Assembly (NCBI GenBank): GCA_963971305.1
Contig: OZ020304.1
Location: 2,046,001-2,110,000 of the forward strand
Direction of reading: 5' to 3'
Length of the DNA: 64,000 bases
Origin: Arcuatula senhousia
Taxonomy: Eukaryota; Mollusca; Bivalvia; Mytilida; Mytilidae
Part shown: in pieces, positions 35,101-50,100 of the stretch
How the letters are laid out: every line of letters starts with the position of its first letter
Numbering within the stretch: position 1 is the first letter of the stretch
Notes under the pieces: generated by a model
What the model saw: only the letters and a program-made list of their open reading frames with translations
The model's database searches: none
Told to the model about the DNA's origin: nothing
Made by a program: the position numbers and the translations under genes

Positions 35101-38100
35101 AAAATAACAAGAAATTTATTAAACTTTGTTAGTTAGCCCTTTATGCTCTAATAAATAATAATTTAAAAAGAAAATAGGGGGTAAGTGGGCACAAAAATTA
35201 TCACCATTTTAATGGTGAAATCCAGAGGATTCCGAAAATCTGACAGAAATCTCAAATGCTGACCAGCAATCATCCTTAAGAATGTAGAACAGTAATAAAA
35301 CAATTTTTCCTTTGCTTTGTTTTATTTCATTTTACTATTTATAATGTAATTTTATGTCATGCATATATACTCCATTATATCTACTTTTAGGGTAGATTTT
35401 TTTTACAAAGGACTTACCCAACACATATGGTGATAAAGACTTTGGGATCATTTTAATGGCTTTATTTAAATCTTGTTGTGAACACTGTCCTTTCTCCAGA
35501 CCTAAAGCCATTCCCATCCTCTTCAGAACTTCTATGTCATCGTGTATCTCAAATGTGTTATCAAAATTAAATAAATATTCATACCTGTAAAATAGACAAT
35601 ACTTTTCATGTAAAATTGGTAAGCATTCCATTAGGAATAGTTAAATAGTTTAAGAATAACCTCATAATATTCACCTACATTGGCTAAACTTTTCATAGAA
35701 GTGATAGAACTCAATAAATGTTGAATTCAGTTCACAAATAAGGGTTATTTAATCTTTATTTTGTAGAAATTGTTGAATGTATGAATTAAAATAGGAAGGA
35801 ATGTGTCCATTGGACAAAGATAGCACAGTGTAGAACCCTAAACAGGAAGTAGAAGTCCAAAAAGTTCAAACCATTCTCATGTGCAGTTTCTGAGAAAAGT
35901 TTGACAGAAATTCTCACAGATTTTCAATTTGTATGGGAAATCAAAAAAAAAATTCCAATGAGAAGCCATTTTTGTTTTTAAAACATTACTCACTTGTCAT
36001 TCGAGATAGAACAATCAATGACAGTTTTCTTGCTGGTATTTACAATAATGAAAGGCAGTTGTATCGCTGAGTTTGAGGCAGGAGGCCCTTGAACCTGTTC
36101 TAACTCTCTGTTTCTCTGCACCAAGTTTTTAAAAGCTATTTGCTGTAAAGAAAAGAAGTTGTGCATACAAGACTTTTAGAAAGGGATACAAAACGTAAGT
36201 AATTCATAAATAAATGTATTTTGTCCAGCAAATTCAAACATTTAAGGAAAGCATCAATTTTGATACTAGTTTATATAAAACATAACAATTTTGTCTCAGT
36301 ACTTTAAAGCAGTTGTTATTTTTGTGATATTGTACATCAAGCAGTGAGCCAAAGTCTATGTTGGAGACATTGTCATACGATTCTTATTCCCACATGATTA
36401 ATGACATCTCCTGAAAATCTAATTAATTGACCTAATGAAGTCAAAATCAGGACCAATCCCTTCATCATGTCAAGCTCATTCTGTATTAAGTTTTCCTGTT
36501 GAGCTGGACATTGACTAAGGGCTATTCCAGAAAACTAGATGGAGCCTTCCCCGGAAGGCATATGTCGCCTGCGTATCTATGTTTGATCGCCAAACAGGAA
36601 GTAGTTAATTTTAAGCTCTAAAATCGCCTTACACACTTATAGTACTATGCGATGAAGCTACATACCAAATATCAAGAGGCTGTGGCATGTAGTTGCCTGG
36701 AAAACTGTGACGAAAATTTGGCATCTATGTCCATTATATATAAAACGTTAAGTATTCGTCAAACAGGAAGTAGTTATTTTTCGGGCATAAAATCGCTTTA
36801 AACCTTAATGTACTATGAGATGAAGCTACATACCAAATATCAAGAGGCTGTGGCATGTAGTTGCCTGGAAAACTGCGACGAAAATTTGGCATCAATGTCC
36901 ATTATACACATGTATATAAAACTTTAAGTATTCGTCAAACAGGAAGTAGTTATTTTTCGGGCATAAAATCGCTTTAAACCTTAATGTACTATGAGATGAA
37001 GCTACATACCAAATATCAAGAGGCTGTGACATGTAGTTGCCTGAAAAAATGCGACGGAAATTTTTGTGACGCCGCAGGACGACGGATAGTGCCAAAGTAA
37101 CCCCTATATGTCGCTTCTGCAACACGTTGCAGGCGACATAAAAATGTCTTTTAGGGGCAGAACACCCATAAAATTTAGGGGTACCACCAACACATTTAAA
37201 GTAATGATTTGCAATACATTGTATTTAAAATATTGGTCTTTGACCCTCCACTAAAATAATTTTAATTCAAGTGCATTCTACCCCTGTGCTATATTTTTTG
37301 CTGGAATAGCCCTAAGATATTGTCAGACACAAATCTATTTTATTCTTACCTGTAGTATAAGTTCCTGTAATTGCTGGGTTTTATGTTTGATTCTCTCTAT
37401 TTTCTTCTGTTTCTCAGACTGTAAAATAACAAAAAAGTTGCATTCTAAAATTTGAATTATTTTAATCATTTTGTTTTAGATCTCTGCATTGCAAGTATTA
37501 CTTTTTTTTTAGCTAACAGACTTGTTAGTCTTAGGATTGTTTGTATTGTCATCCTTTACCAGATTGATCATCGGCAACCTGATTAGCTGGTTAAAACAAA
37601 CAGAAAATGCTTCCTATTCTGGAGCACCCAAGTTCACTCTCATTTGAATTCACAGTGCTAATTGTGTGTTTCCCCCTTTTTCTTGTGCTTTCTTTTAAAT
37701 CTACTGATTTTGTCTTTGCATTTTCAAATTACTGCTATTCCAATGCCTGATAATCTATTACCAATTCCCTTCGGAATTTATTCTGGAAACAAGTAAATTT
37801 TCCTTGGTATTATTGCTACAAAAAATACATTTGTTTCCGAATGGCATACAAGGCAGACAAGCTTAAGACTTTACCCTTTATGACTATGATAATCTACTGT
37901 GATTGTTTTGATTATTGGAACCTTTTTTTTACTTAAGTCTTGTTAAACAGTTTGGTGGAAAGTTAAGGAAAGGCCATTTTAATGCCTTTTAGTTTTTCAT
38001 TTTTTTTTTCATATTAGATTATCATAATCATAAACGATACAGACACTCCTTTGCTTTTTTCATGAGTTAAATGAAGAATGACTGAATTTCTTTTGATTTC

Positions 38101-41100
38101 TTTGTTAAAGCTGTTTTTTAACTACATAAAAGGCTCAGTATATATTAAGGCAATCATATTCTTCAAATCATTGACTAATGTGACATTAAGGTTTCAGAAT
38201 TAAAATGTACCTCCAGATTTTGGCACTCTTGCGCTGAATTTGTAGGTAGACCTATCCATCGGATTTCTTTCTTTTCTTTTGATATGATATTCATGGCCAT
38301 TAGAACATTTAAAGCATCATAAACCCGTCGGCGAATATTCTTCTGATCATAGGCCTGGAATAACAGGTAAATAAATATATATCGAAATTAAGATGTCAGA
38401 AATTGTCAACAACATCTGTATCTATATTCATATTTTTGCATGGTCTATTTATAGCTATCTCTAACGTGTTTACGTTCTTGCTCCATTGGATTCCACAGAA
38501 ACTGCAGAATTCAAGATTATTCGAATTTTTATAATATATATGAATGTCTAGTATATAATCAAACAATGTTACTGTAATTTCAACCCTGAAAATCATCTGA
38601 CAAACAGATTTTGATTTTTTGAGTGCCCTCAGCGAGGATCGAACTCACAACATTTGGGACATCTACGGCCGTAGATGTCCCAAATGTTGTGAGTTCGATC
38701 CTCGCTGAGGGCACTCAAAAAATCAAAATCTGTTTGTCAGATGATTTTCAGGGTTGAAATTACAGTAACATTGTTTGATTATATACTAGACATTCATATA
38801 TTCATATTTTTAATATAAGTCATATTGTGATAGTTGTATCTCAATTATTCTTATCCTGTAAAATGTTTGGTTTTTTGGGTATGAGACAAGACTATATGCC
38901 TCTAATACTTTGTGGTATGAATTGTTTCCATTTTAATTGTCCAGGTTTCAATGCTTTGATAAGAACATACTGCTTTATGATATTTCAAGAAAATAATTTT
39001 TAAATCACAAAATATATATGTAAATGTTTGACTACCTGATCTGAAGGAGAAGCTATATTTCTGGGATCACTAAACTCTGCCACTAGCTCATCAGCTACCT
39101 CGTTATACGTTGTCACCCCTTTCCTCTGTACCTTCTCACAGACTTTCATGGAGAAGTGCCGTAATCCTTTACCACCTTTCTCTCCCTTCTTCCCCCGTTT
39201 TCTGTGAAAAATATAAAAAAACATATTTGATTTTATGACTAGAGAACAAAAATTTTTGTACTAAGGTCACATTATTGCTTATGAGTTTTCAAGAAATTGA
39301 AGTGGACAAATTGGCGAACAGAAAAACTAATTGACCCACAACTTTTGTTGGAGGGTCATACTTTTTCTTTAATTTGGCATTCTGTACATGTTTCACAAAC
39401 ATTTGTACAAATCAAATTCCAGAATTTTGCACTTACAACAAATTTTACACTTATCTATAAACAAGAGTTAACACTAAAGTATGTCTCGCCTGCTGGCACC
39501 ATCAGAAACAATTATTCTTTCTTACTTCCACTATATTTTGAATTTACATGGATTTTCAGTTTCTGATATCAAAAGATGTTTATAGAACTTAAACATTGCA
39601 AATATATGCAATAAAAATAATCAAAGTCACTCAACCGGAAAATCAAGGTCAAGGTCAAAAGATGGGGATGCAACTGTGCTAAGCTACTACTGGGGCATAT
39701 GTATACCAAGTTTCATCAACCTAGGACCTATAGTTCTTGAGATATGGAGGTGCTCGCAAAACATTTCCATTGCTATTATATGTATTGAAAATTGTCAAAG
39801 TCACTCAACCAAAAAATCAAGGTCAAGGTCAAAAGATGGGGATGCAACTGTGGTAAGCTACTACTGGGGCATATGCATACCAAGTTTCATCAACCTAGGA
39901 CCTATAGTTCTTGAGATATGGAGGTGCTCGCAAAACTTTTACATTGCTATTATATGTATTGAAAATTGTCAAAGTCACTCAACCGGAAAATCAAGGTCAA
40001 GGTCAAAAGATGGGGATGCAACTGAGCTAAGCTACTACTGGGGCATATGCATACCAAGTTTCATCAACCTAGGACCTATAGTTCTTGAGATATGGAGGTG
40101 CTCGCAAAACTTTTTCATTGCTATTATATGTATTGAAAATTGTCAAAGTCACTCAACTGGAAAATCAAGGTCAAGGTCAAAAGATGGGGATGCAACTGTG
40201 CTAAGCTACTACTGGGGCATATGCATACCAAGTTTCATCAACCCAGGACCTATAGTTCTTGAGATATGGAGGTGCTCATAAAACTTTTCCAAAAAGTTAA
40301 CGCCGCCGTCGCCGCCGGTAAAGTAACACCTATGTCCTGCTCTGCTTCGCAGGCGAGACAAAAACACCCTCTGGTGTTAATTTATCCTCAAAGCCAATTA
40401 AGAATCAAATGATAATTTCCATCTTTAAACTGATTAAGGAACAGTCCAACATTGTCAAATTTTGGAACCCACCCATCAGAGAAGTCAGGCTCTATTGTGA
40501 TCTCAGCTGGTCTTTTCCGATTTATCCATGATCCATCGTTGATGTGACCTGGTGTAAGAGGAGTAGCTGCTATCAACTGTGGTGAACTCATTAATGGACG
40601 TTGTGCTTGCTGTATGACCTACAAAGAACATGAAGTAAGAAAAAGAATAAGGCCATTGTTATTTTATTTTTAGTTTTACAAACCCGCCGACCCTGAATTT
40701 TCCCGATTTGGAAAAAAAATAAAATTCAGAAACTTCGTTTTTTTTGTTTTTTTTTTTGCCTTCCGCCGCGGCGCTTTGTCGTTAAAAATATTTTTTTTGG
40801 TTTTTAGTTGTATTTCAAAAACTGAATCGGAAAAACGCTTAAAGAAACGGATTTTTTACCATGTGCTGCATGTTAGAAAAGTACTTAATTTAAATGACCA
40901 CGATGTCTCGGTGGTTTTGTATCATCGTGTTTGATGTTGATTTGACTTTACAAAAAAACAAATTCGTGAAAGGAGACAGTGAGGCCTCTGAGTTGGCCAG
41001 ATTATTTCAAACGAGGTTGAAATTTTAAGGCCGATAAAAAGCGCATATGGAAGCGCCTCATATTTACTTGGAAAAGGACACGGGGCCATACGCACATGCA

Positions 41101-44100
41101 CTTTATTATTGAATTTTATATAAACAGGGGTGGAAAAATGTGTAAGTCCGACGCCCGGGGCAGTGCAGTAGAAGCTACGGGCATGCTTTTTCCTATAGAA
41201 AAAAGTCCGTCGGGCCTTATATTCTAATAAAAATAAATTTTATTTTACATCTTGATCATGTTGATTGATAGTTTGCCTTTAAATTTTGTGTTAACTTTAG
41301 CATAACAACATCGAGAGATTACTTCCTGGTTTAAATATATACCTATCGGAAATAAATAATCAATATGCAAATTTAAATCCGAATCATTTCGGCGTTTGAA
41401 AGCAACGGGTTTTGTGTTTCGATTCAAGCGCTTAATTGAATGATGTTTTATATCTCATGAGTTGAGAAAAGGACGCGAATGATAAATGTCGCTCTTTAAT
41501 TTCAAGTTTACTTCAAGTAAACAGAACGTGTCGAACACGGGATCGGGACAGAATAAAAGAAAGGCCACTGATGACGATAATGATCATCGTGAATCCAAAG
41601 ATAAAAAGTATGACCGTGAAAAACGAGTCAGAACTTTCCAACCGTCGTGGAAAGAAAAGTTCCCATGGGTGTCATTTAACGAGGAAGAAGATGAAATGTT
41701 CTGTCTTTATTGTCGTAAATTTCCACATTTAGCAGATAAAAAAGATGCCCTGACCCGAGGAACCAAAAACTTCAGAATAGATGGTTTGAAAATTCACGAG
41801 GGGCACACTGAACACATTATGTGCTCTAAACATTGGTTCAAAGAGTCTCATGCCCAACCCTCCACATCATGTTCAGCTGCTCCCCCAGAGTCATTTTCCT
41901 CTTCCCCAATTGGTCAAGCTTTGCTGAAGTTGGATGAAAAGCAACTTAAACGGACAGAAGCTTTGTTTAATACTGCCTATGCAATCGCAAAGGCTGGTAA
42001 ATCTTTTACAGATTTTGAACTGATTTGTGACATCCAAGTAAAGAATGGGTTAGATATTGGTGAAAACTATAGGAACAGACAAGGTTGTAAGTCTTTTACT
42101 GGTGTTATAGCTGAAACTTTGCGTGAAGATATGGTTAAGGAAATAAAAGGTGCAAATTTTATAAGTATCTTATCTGATGGTAGTACGGACTGTTCAGTTA
42201 CCGAGCAAGAAATCGTTTATGTTAGATTTGTTAAAGATGCAAGCCCTGTCACAAAAATTATTTCTATTGAAGCTTTAGAAAGTGCAAAGGCAGATGGAAT
42301 TATGAATGGTCTGAAAAATGCTTTATCTAAAATTGATTTAAGTTTTGAGAAGTTGCACCCTAACATGAACACTTTTCCTAACCTTGTCTGTGCCAATTTT
42401 GATGGTGCCTCTGTAAATTTGGGCCAAAAAGGTGGTGTTATTGCAAAACTTCGAGATATTATTCCTGATTTAATTGGTATGCATTGTGTTGCACATAAAT
42501 TAGAACTCGCTGCCTTAGATGCAAGCAAAAGCTACAAATATCTCACCCAGTTTGAAAATACTTTGAAAGGTGTTTTTAACTTTTATCACTACTCCCCAAA
42601 GAGAAGACGTGAAGTCAAAGAAATGGCTGAAATTTTGGAAGTGGATTTTTCCCATATTTCTGATGTTAAGCAGGTTAGGTGGATGGCATCAAAAGCTAGA
42701 TCTGTTGCTGCACTTGAGAAAAATCTGAAGGCTGTCACTTATCATTTAGAGCACAACTTTACAGCTGGGACCAGGGCAGATGATGCCAACAAGGCTAAAG
42801 GTTATCTAAATGAATTAACCACTTTGAAATTTTTGAAACACCTCTACTTCTTGCTGGATTATCTTCCAATTTTGACAGAATTGTCCAAATGTTTTCAGAT
42901 TGAGGACCTCTTACTCATTGAAATTCCAGACTTAGTAGAGGCCACAACCTTAAAGCTCAATGCATTGAAGACCAAACCTGGCAAATTCATGAAGAAGTTC
43001 ATTGAACTGTTAAATGTGGAAAGCAAAACTCTTGGTGACATCAAGTTAAGGGGCCAAGTCACACCTGTGGATTTCACTAAGGACAAGGACATACATGGAT
43101 TTCTAGATCATGGAATCAATTATGTAAAGAAGAGATTTCAAAATCTTAATGAGGAGCCCTTGTCTTATTTCCAGATATTTAACTTTCATAAGTGGCCCCT
43201 GTCTGTAGCTGAAATTGGGGATGTTGGAAATGAAGAGCTCTCAAACTTGCTTGACCACCCATCTCTTGTCAACAACTTTTCTGCAGAGGAAAAGGAGTCA
43301 ATAAAAGATGACTGGCTTAATGTGAAGCTTCAAATTGCTAGTTTGAGAACAAATCCTCTGTTTGCTGTGTACCAAATGGTAATGGAAATTAGAGCCAAAC
43401 AGTCTGCTACAACAGGAAACCCTAGTCACATTAACAAACTGTTTGAATTAATGATGACTATATCACCTTCTACATCAGCTTGTGAACGGGGGTTCAGCAG
43501 AATGAATCAGCTGAAAACAAAATACAGAAGTACTTTGTCTCAAGAAAACTTCTATGCTCAGCTTTTTATTATGCAAGAAGGACCAGATCTTAAGGAGTTC
43601 AACCCTACTACATCAATTAAAAGATGGTTAATCTCTGGACCTGGAACAAGGCACACAGGAGGACATAGATTACCTGGACCAAGAAAAGAAGAAGAACCCC
43701 AAGAAAGATTCCAAGTTTCAATTCTGAAAGACTAAAAATCTACTAACTCTGAACCATGCAAGACTGTTACATTCAATAAATAAAACATCTTGATAGCATA
43801 AACTGTTTTTATTACAAATGAAATTGCTAATACATGAAACAAAATATCAATATCAATAATAGTTTTAACATTAACAGAATAAATCCAATGGACTTCAACA
43901 CACCTAAAAATACTATGTATTCATTTCACTTTCATGCACCAGTTACAAAATATCTTGGTATCAATTGGGCTTAGAATGATAACAGCTGGGCTTGGGCATT
44001 GAAAATCTTAAAAAGCCCTGGGCTTGACCTTAAGGAGAAAATTTGTCCACCACTGATAAATATAAACATGTTCGACATAATAGATGTATTAAATACACAA

Positions 44101-47100
44101 AAGAACAAGTGTGGCCACTAAAAGTATGTCTCGCCTGCCGGCACCATCGCTAAAATCAACTACCTAAGCTTTCATTTCTTGATATAAACACAAAAAGTGT
44201 CAGTATACCTAATAACAGATGCCTAGTTATTATACTATTCAAGCAATCCATTGTCCACACAAGTATTACAAAAAGTTTTCTGTCTGAAAAAAGACCTAAG
44301 TTCACAGGGTCACTGGAGCGTAAAAATGGGGTCATGGTCACATGGCATGGTGACAGTTGCGTAGACCATAACCTGAACTGTCTGTATACCAAATATAAGA
44401 TGCCTAGCTATTATAATTTTCAAGCAATTCATCGTCCACAAAAGTCTTACAAAAAAGTTTACGGCCTGAAAAAAGACCTAAGTTCACAGAGTCACTGGAG
44501 CGTGAAAATGGGGTCAGGGTCAAACGGCATGGTGACAGTTGCGTAGACCATAACCTGAACTGTCTGTATACCAAATATCAGATGCCTAGCTATTATACTT
44601 TTCAAGCAATTCATTGTCCACAAAAGTCTTACACAAAAGTTTACGCCGCCGCCGTCGCCGTCGCCGCCGCCGGAAAGTAATACCTATGTCTCGCCTTCCG
44701 CGACTATTCGTCGCAGGCGAGACAAAAACCATGCACTACAGTATTGTCAAAACAACATATATAGAATCAAAGTCAAGGAAAAACACAAAAACATGTCCGA
44801 ACAATATATTGAAAATTAGTCTGCAGTCTTGGTTAATATAGTAACAAAAAACAACTGTCATGTTTAGAAATGATAAACCAACACAACTGACACAAATGAA
44901 AGAAAGCATCATGCACCAAATAGAGAATTGACTTTTTTTTTTTTTCCTCCGACCAATAAATAATTTGAAAGAATTACGTAAAACGAACAAACTTAAAAAA
45001 AAAATTAAAAATTATGATTTTTTTTTTTTTTTATTCCTTCCTCCTACCCATGGGTTTTGTCAGTAAATTTCGTAAAACTAAAAATAAAATAACAATGGCC
45101 TAAGCTTGAAAACATATTCCCAATATCAGTATTTAACAGAAGAAATTAGACTACATACTTAAAAGTTTTTTTTTTCAAGTTTTCATTTTAATGATTCTTT
45201 TTCCTATAACTATGGCTTCATTTTTATTCCTGTGATATCAATTTTCGTGGTTGGCCTTGACTCACGAAACGGAAATTTTACATTGATCTGTATGCTGCAG
45301 ACTTAAGAACCATGAATTTAAGAATCCATGAACTGATCCTTTTTCATCAAACCACAAAAATTGATATCTATGAAAATAAATGAATACACAACATCTTAAG
45401 TTACTACATGTATATTGAATTGTGTTTTTCTTTGAACTATTGACCTTACCTTATATGGTGACATTTTGGATGGTGAGTTACTAACTGGAATTGCTATTAA
45501 CTGTACTGCTGAAACAAACAGGTAACATGGTAGTTTATCAATAAATGTAAAAAGACAATGAGGAAAAGCATGAACAGCTCTGTTATTTAACTAAGAAATA
45601 TGGGCTTGGTAGCCCACAACTAAATTTATGTAACCTACAAATATGATACTTTACAAAAACAGTAAAATAGTAGCCTAGAGCATATTTTAGAGGCCTTTCA
45701 CCTGTGGGTGAGTGCTTATTTCAAACCTTGGCAAAGATGCATGCATTCAATGTATAATGTCCAATTTTCGGATTACAGTCACAGCCAATCACTGTTCCAT
45801 TTAAATTGATGTGGGACGGGGGGATGCATTTTTTTTATATTTTTCTGTTGGTGGGTGGTTAAAATGCATTTTTTTGTGGATGGGTAATGATTTTTTTTAT
45901 ATTGGTGGGGGGGGGGGGGGTCCTTGAACAAAGTGCGTCCCCCCTCCATGCCCTCCCCAACATCAATTTAAATGGAACAGCCTTAAAATTTTACAAATAG
46001 GTATCTCTTTTTAAATCTGTTTAAACCCAGACTATTTTAATGTCTAAATTGCTCTGGTAGGACTATTTATATCATCTATATTTCTATAACTTACACTTTT
46101 TCCATATCCCACTATTTTCTTTTCTGTGGCTTTTTTAGGAGATTTACTTGAATTTAACACATGTTTTAACAAGGCATATAAATAACAATATAGATCTTAA
46201 ATGATATTGTTTGTTTGTTTGTTGTTGTTTTTTAAAGAGACAATAAAAATGTAACATGTAAATTAAAAATAAACTATCTTGAAACATATGTTCAGATTAG
46301 GCTTACTGTTCCGTGAGGTGTGATCTCTGAAGCCAGCCAGATCTCCATTGGCATCTAATAAACCAGCCTGTAACAGAAAGAAATATTTCTTCAATATATC
46401 ATTAGTCTTGCTAAAAAATATAGTGTGCCGTGTTCTCCCCAGAAACTTTAAATATACATGTATGTATTGTAGCATCCTGGTATTTTCAATTTTCACAATA
46501 GCATCCATTTCTTACGAAATATATTAAAGAGAATGTCAAATAGCATAACATTGCCAGGATACTAAAAGGGCCTTGGGAGAACACTGGCGTGTGTTGCACC
46601 ATACAAACATCATCTACCAACTTGATTGAATAAGAATTCTGACAAGTGGGGAAGGATCACATCACTGGGTAGTCTTTGAAAAAGTCAGGAAACTTTGCCA
46701 AAGCCTTTGTTTGTCCTTGTCATTCTGTGTTAACTGTTTTATGTCAAGAATTGGGTCTTTCGTTGATGATTTAGGGATTGGTTTTGAAACTTTTGTATTG
46801 TATTATAAGTCTTGGGCCAATGCAAGACAGTAAGCAGTGACCTATGGTCATGTTGAAGACTGCTTGCTGTTTTCCATTGTGATTTTTTGAATTGCTGTTT
46901 GTTTATGTTTGTTGTGTCGTGTACACTTATTCCACATCTCAATATCGTCTATGTAAGACCCACATTTTATCATAAATTGGACAAACTCAAATGGTTCACA
47001 AGCAAAATTGTCAATATTTTGCTGGACATACATTTATGTGACAGGTCTCATGATTTTAGAAAACTTTGCATCAGGAAAACATCTAAAACCTCAAACGGTA

Positions 47101-50100
47101 CTAAAATTTATACAAATCTGTACCTTTAGGCTTCTAGCAAAATTTTAACAGCCAGGCTTAAAATCAACAGACCAACATGATCAATGGAAATTGCTCATTC
47201 TCATACAACATGTACAAATGCATATTATTTTATTCTCACCATTAAATTTCCTATCATAGGTTTTAATTTGTGTACATTTTATTTAAATACTATTATAGTT
47301 ATACTCTGATGTACATGTTGAATGTATGTGTATGTACACTAACTTAGCCAAATATATTTATCTTCAATTTCAATGGCCAATGAAATAGTCATTCAGTTTG
47401 AGATAATCAAATAAGTTACCTATTGACCTGAATAATTAAATAATCATTAAGCTATAAAGTATATACAGACATCAATATTTACATGGACTGGACATTATAA
47501 CCATTTGAAGAGAGTGTGATAGTGTATACATACAGTCAAAAGATAATTCTTATTTTGAAAATCTCTTTTCATTCCTGTACATTTTCAAAAAAAAACATAA
47601 AGACAGTTTAATAAAGCTTATAGGATATACAAATTCAAACATTTTGAAATGTGGTGGACCTGCCTATTTGTCCAGCAGAATTTGATGAGGTCCAGCAAGA
47701 TTCTTACAAATTAAACTTTATATAGATTAATAGGCAAAAATTGATTTATATATAGCTTGAGGTCTAGCAAAACCAAAACATATTTCTAAACCTCTGCATA
47801 TTGATCATTTAAGTTTCTATATAAATATCTTAAATTTTACATGCTAACTGTAATATTACCAAGCTATATTCAGTGCAGCAAAAACATATGTAAAATGTCC
47901 AAAGATGTTTTATTTTATTTTAAAGGGATAAAAAAACCTATTACATTCACATTTCTATCCATTCCAATTCTATTCTCCTTAATTCAAATTGTTGGCCCAT
48001 TAAACAAGAAAATGGAATTTAATTATTCATTTAAATATAATTAGGTCAATCATATCCTAACTATCCAGTATCTGTTTTGTAATGGACAATAGAAGGATTT
48101 TCGCTCCAATAATCATTTTGATTGATGCATTCGGCATTGTTTATAAAGAATGCATTCAAACAGTAAACAACTCGATTTTTAATTTACAGTTACTTTTAAA
48201 GTTTTTACCTAAGAATTCATAAAATATTTTTGTGGCTTCTTAAAAAGCTTCACTTTGACCCAATTCCACCTTTGTTTACAGATATTCCACATATAAAGGT
48301 GTATTACTTCAGATGGGTGATTTATAAAGTTTTAAGTTATTAGTTCTAAAATATTTTAATACATTTTAACATTTAACAGAGATGATATCCATAATTCTGA
48401 TATTTTCGAAACATTAATCAATACCTGGTTAGACCGTCAGGATAAGAATAGAATATGATGTCACATTTGAACATAGCAGGTGTTTATAAGGGACAGCTGC
48501 AACATTTGACTATTGATGCTCACAATGTGGAAACCTTTTAAAATTCCAGCAGTATCAGCTCTAAATATTGACCTTTATTGTTTAAATTCTTATGAATATG
48601 CATGCATATACACAGAGAATAGATTTCTTTTTAGTTACTATTCATATTATCTAAGGCTCTTTTCAGTGCATACATGTACATGAAACAAATCTTGATCTTT
48701 TGTTTTTGTTCTATTTATCCAATAGAAAATTCCTACAAATTCCATTTGCCAGAACAGATATTCATTTCGCAGGCTGTGAAGGACAATCCTGGCGATAAAG
48801 CCAATGCTAATAAATATCCTCAATTTTCATCCCCCGCCCTGATTTTCAGCCACCTCAAAATTTATTTTTTCATTTTATAGCAAATTATGTTCATGTTTGG
48901 TTAATTTCCTTTAAACTGGCAGAATATAATCATCAAAATGGATAAAAAATAAAATTTGCCTGCCCTCCTTTATGTTGAACAGTGTCCAATCTATGAATGT
49001 GCCATTGCTCTTTTTTTTTGTTTTATTGATGCATTTATAAGAACCTCCTAGGTTATTACTGACCAGTGTAACATAATTTTTTCTCAAAAGAGAGAAACGA
49101 GCTAAAACAGGCCATAATCATATTGAAACTGGTGCCACGTCAGAGAATGATTACATCAATCTTGAAATTGAATCCTGTCATACAAAAATTTTACGATCGA
49201 TGGCTGATGAACAGACATTAAATTAAAAGATTGAGAAAATGAACAACACATGAGTGACATGACATGCATACATCAATTTAAACATGTCAATAAAATAATG
49301 GTAGATGCTGCAAGTAAAAATTTCAATTTATGACTTTAATTTTTTCTGCAAACCAAAATATAAGCATTTTGTGACAAAATTTTTGTCTCCTGAACACTTC
49401 TTTCAGTTTCTGGCCCTAGCTACAAATAAAGAGTTATGAAGGCCAGCATGACCTTCTGTGGACAAATTCTACATTTTCATAGATTGAACATGGGTTCAAG
49501 AAATTTGGATGAGAATCCAGTAATTATTTTATTATGGCCTAAATATAGATGCTTCTCAACCAAAGTGATGGAGATTTTATTCCAAAAAATTTCACAATTG
49601 CTAGGGGCTTAATTTGTAATACAAACAATCCTGCTATATTTCAAATTCCTACCAGGGACACATACAATTTCTGTTGAATTTTTTCTGAACAGTATGAACA
49701 CCATCCCCTTCCCTTCCCATGCCCTCACATATCATTGCAAGGACAATGTTGCATCCGTCATATATATACACATTAATGTCTCACTAAACTTGTTCATTTT
49801 TATTTTAAAACAAGAGGCACCCAGGAGCCTAAATCGCTCACCTGGTCTTGATATCAATCCTTTGAAGACCTTTGTAGAGCTAAATGTTTAAGCAGGAAAA
49901 AGCTTTTCTCTATCTGCAATAGTTTTCATTCTATAGGCAAAAAACCTTTTTGCTTACATTAAAGTGGCCATAACCCCTATAAGGGGTTTTCACTTTTAAG
50001 GTGTAACCCTATAAGGGGTCATCTGACAACTGCTAACTTCTATCAGACATTTGGACCTGTGAAAGCCACAACACAGCAAACTGTTTGTCTTCCTATATTT

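Noticed and set aside
38600..38740. tRNA genes in the palindrome
   Set aside because: Only the T-arm and B-box half is present; no A box, D-arm or anticodon arm could be folded.
39676..40281. 201-codon open frame with repeated [11 protein letters not shown] blocks
   Set aside because: It runs through four tandem cores of a Helentron-like element; the repetition and lack of stops come from a unit length divisible by three.
42217..42528. Minus-strand open frame opposite the hAT transposase
   Set aside because: Antisense shadow of the 749-codon frame.
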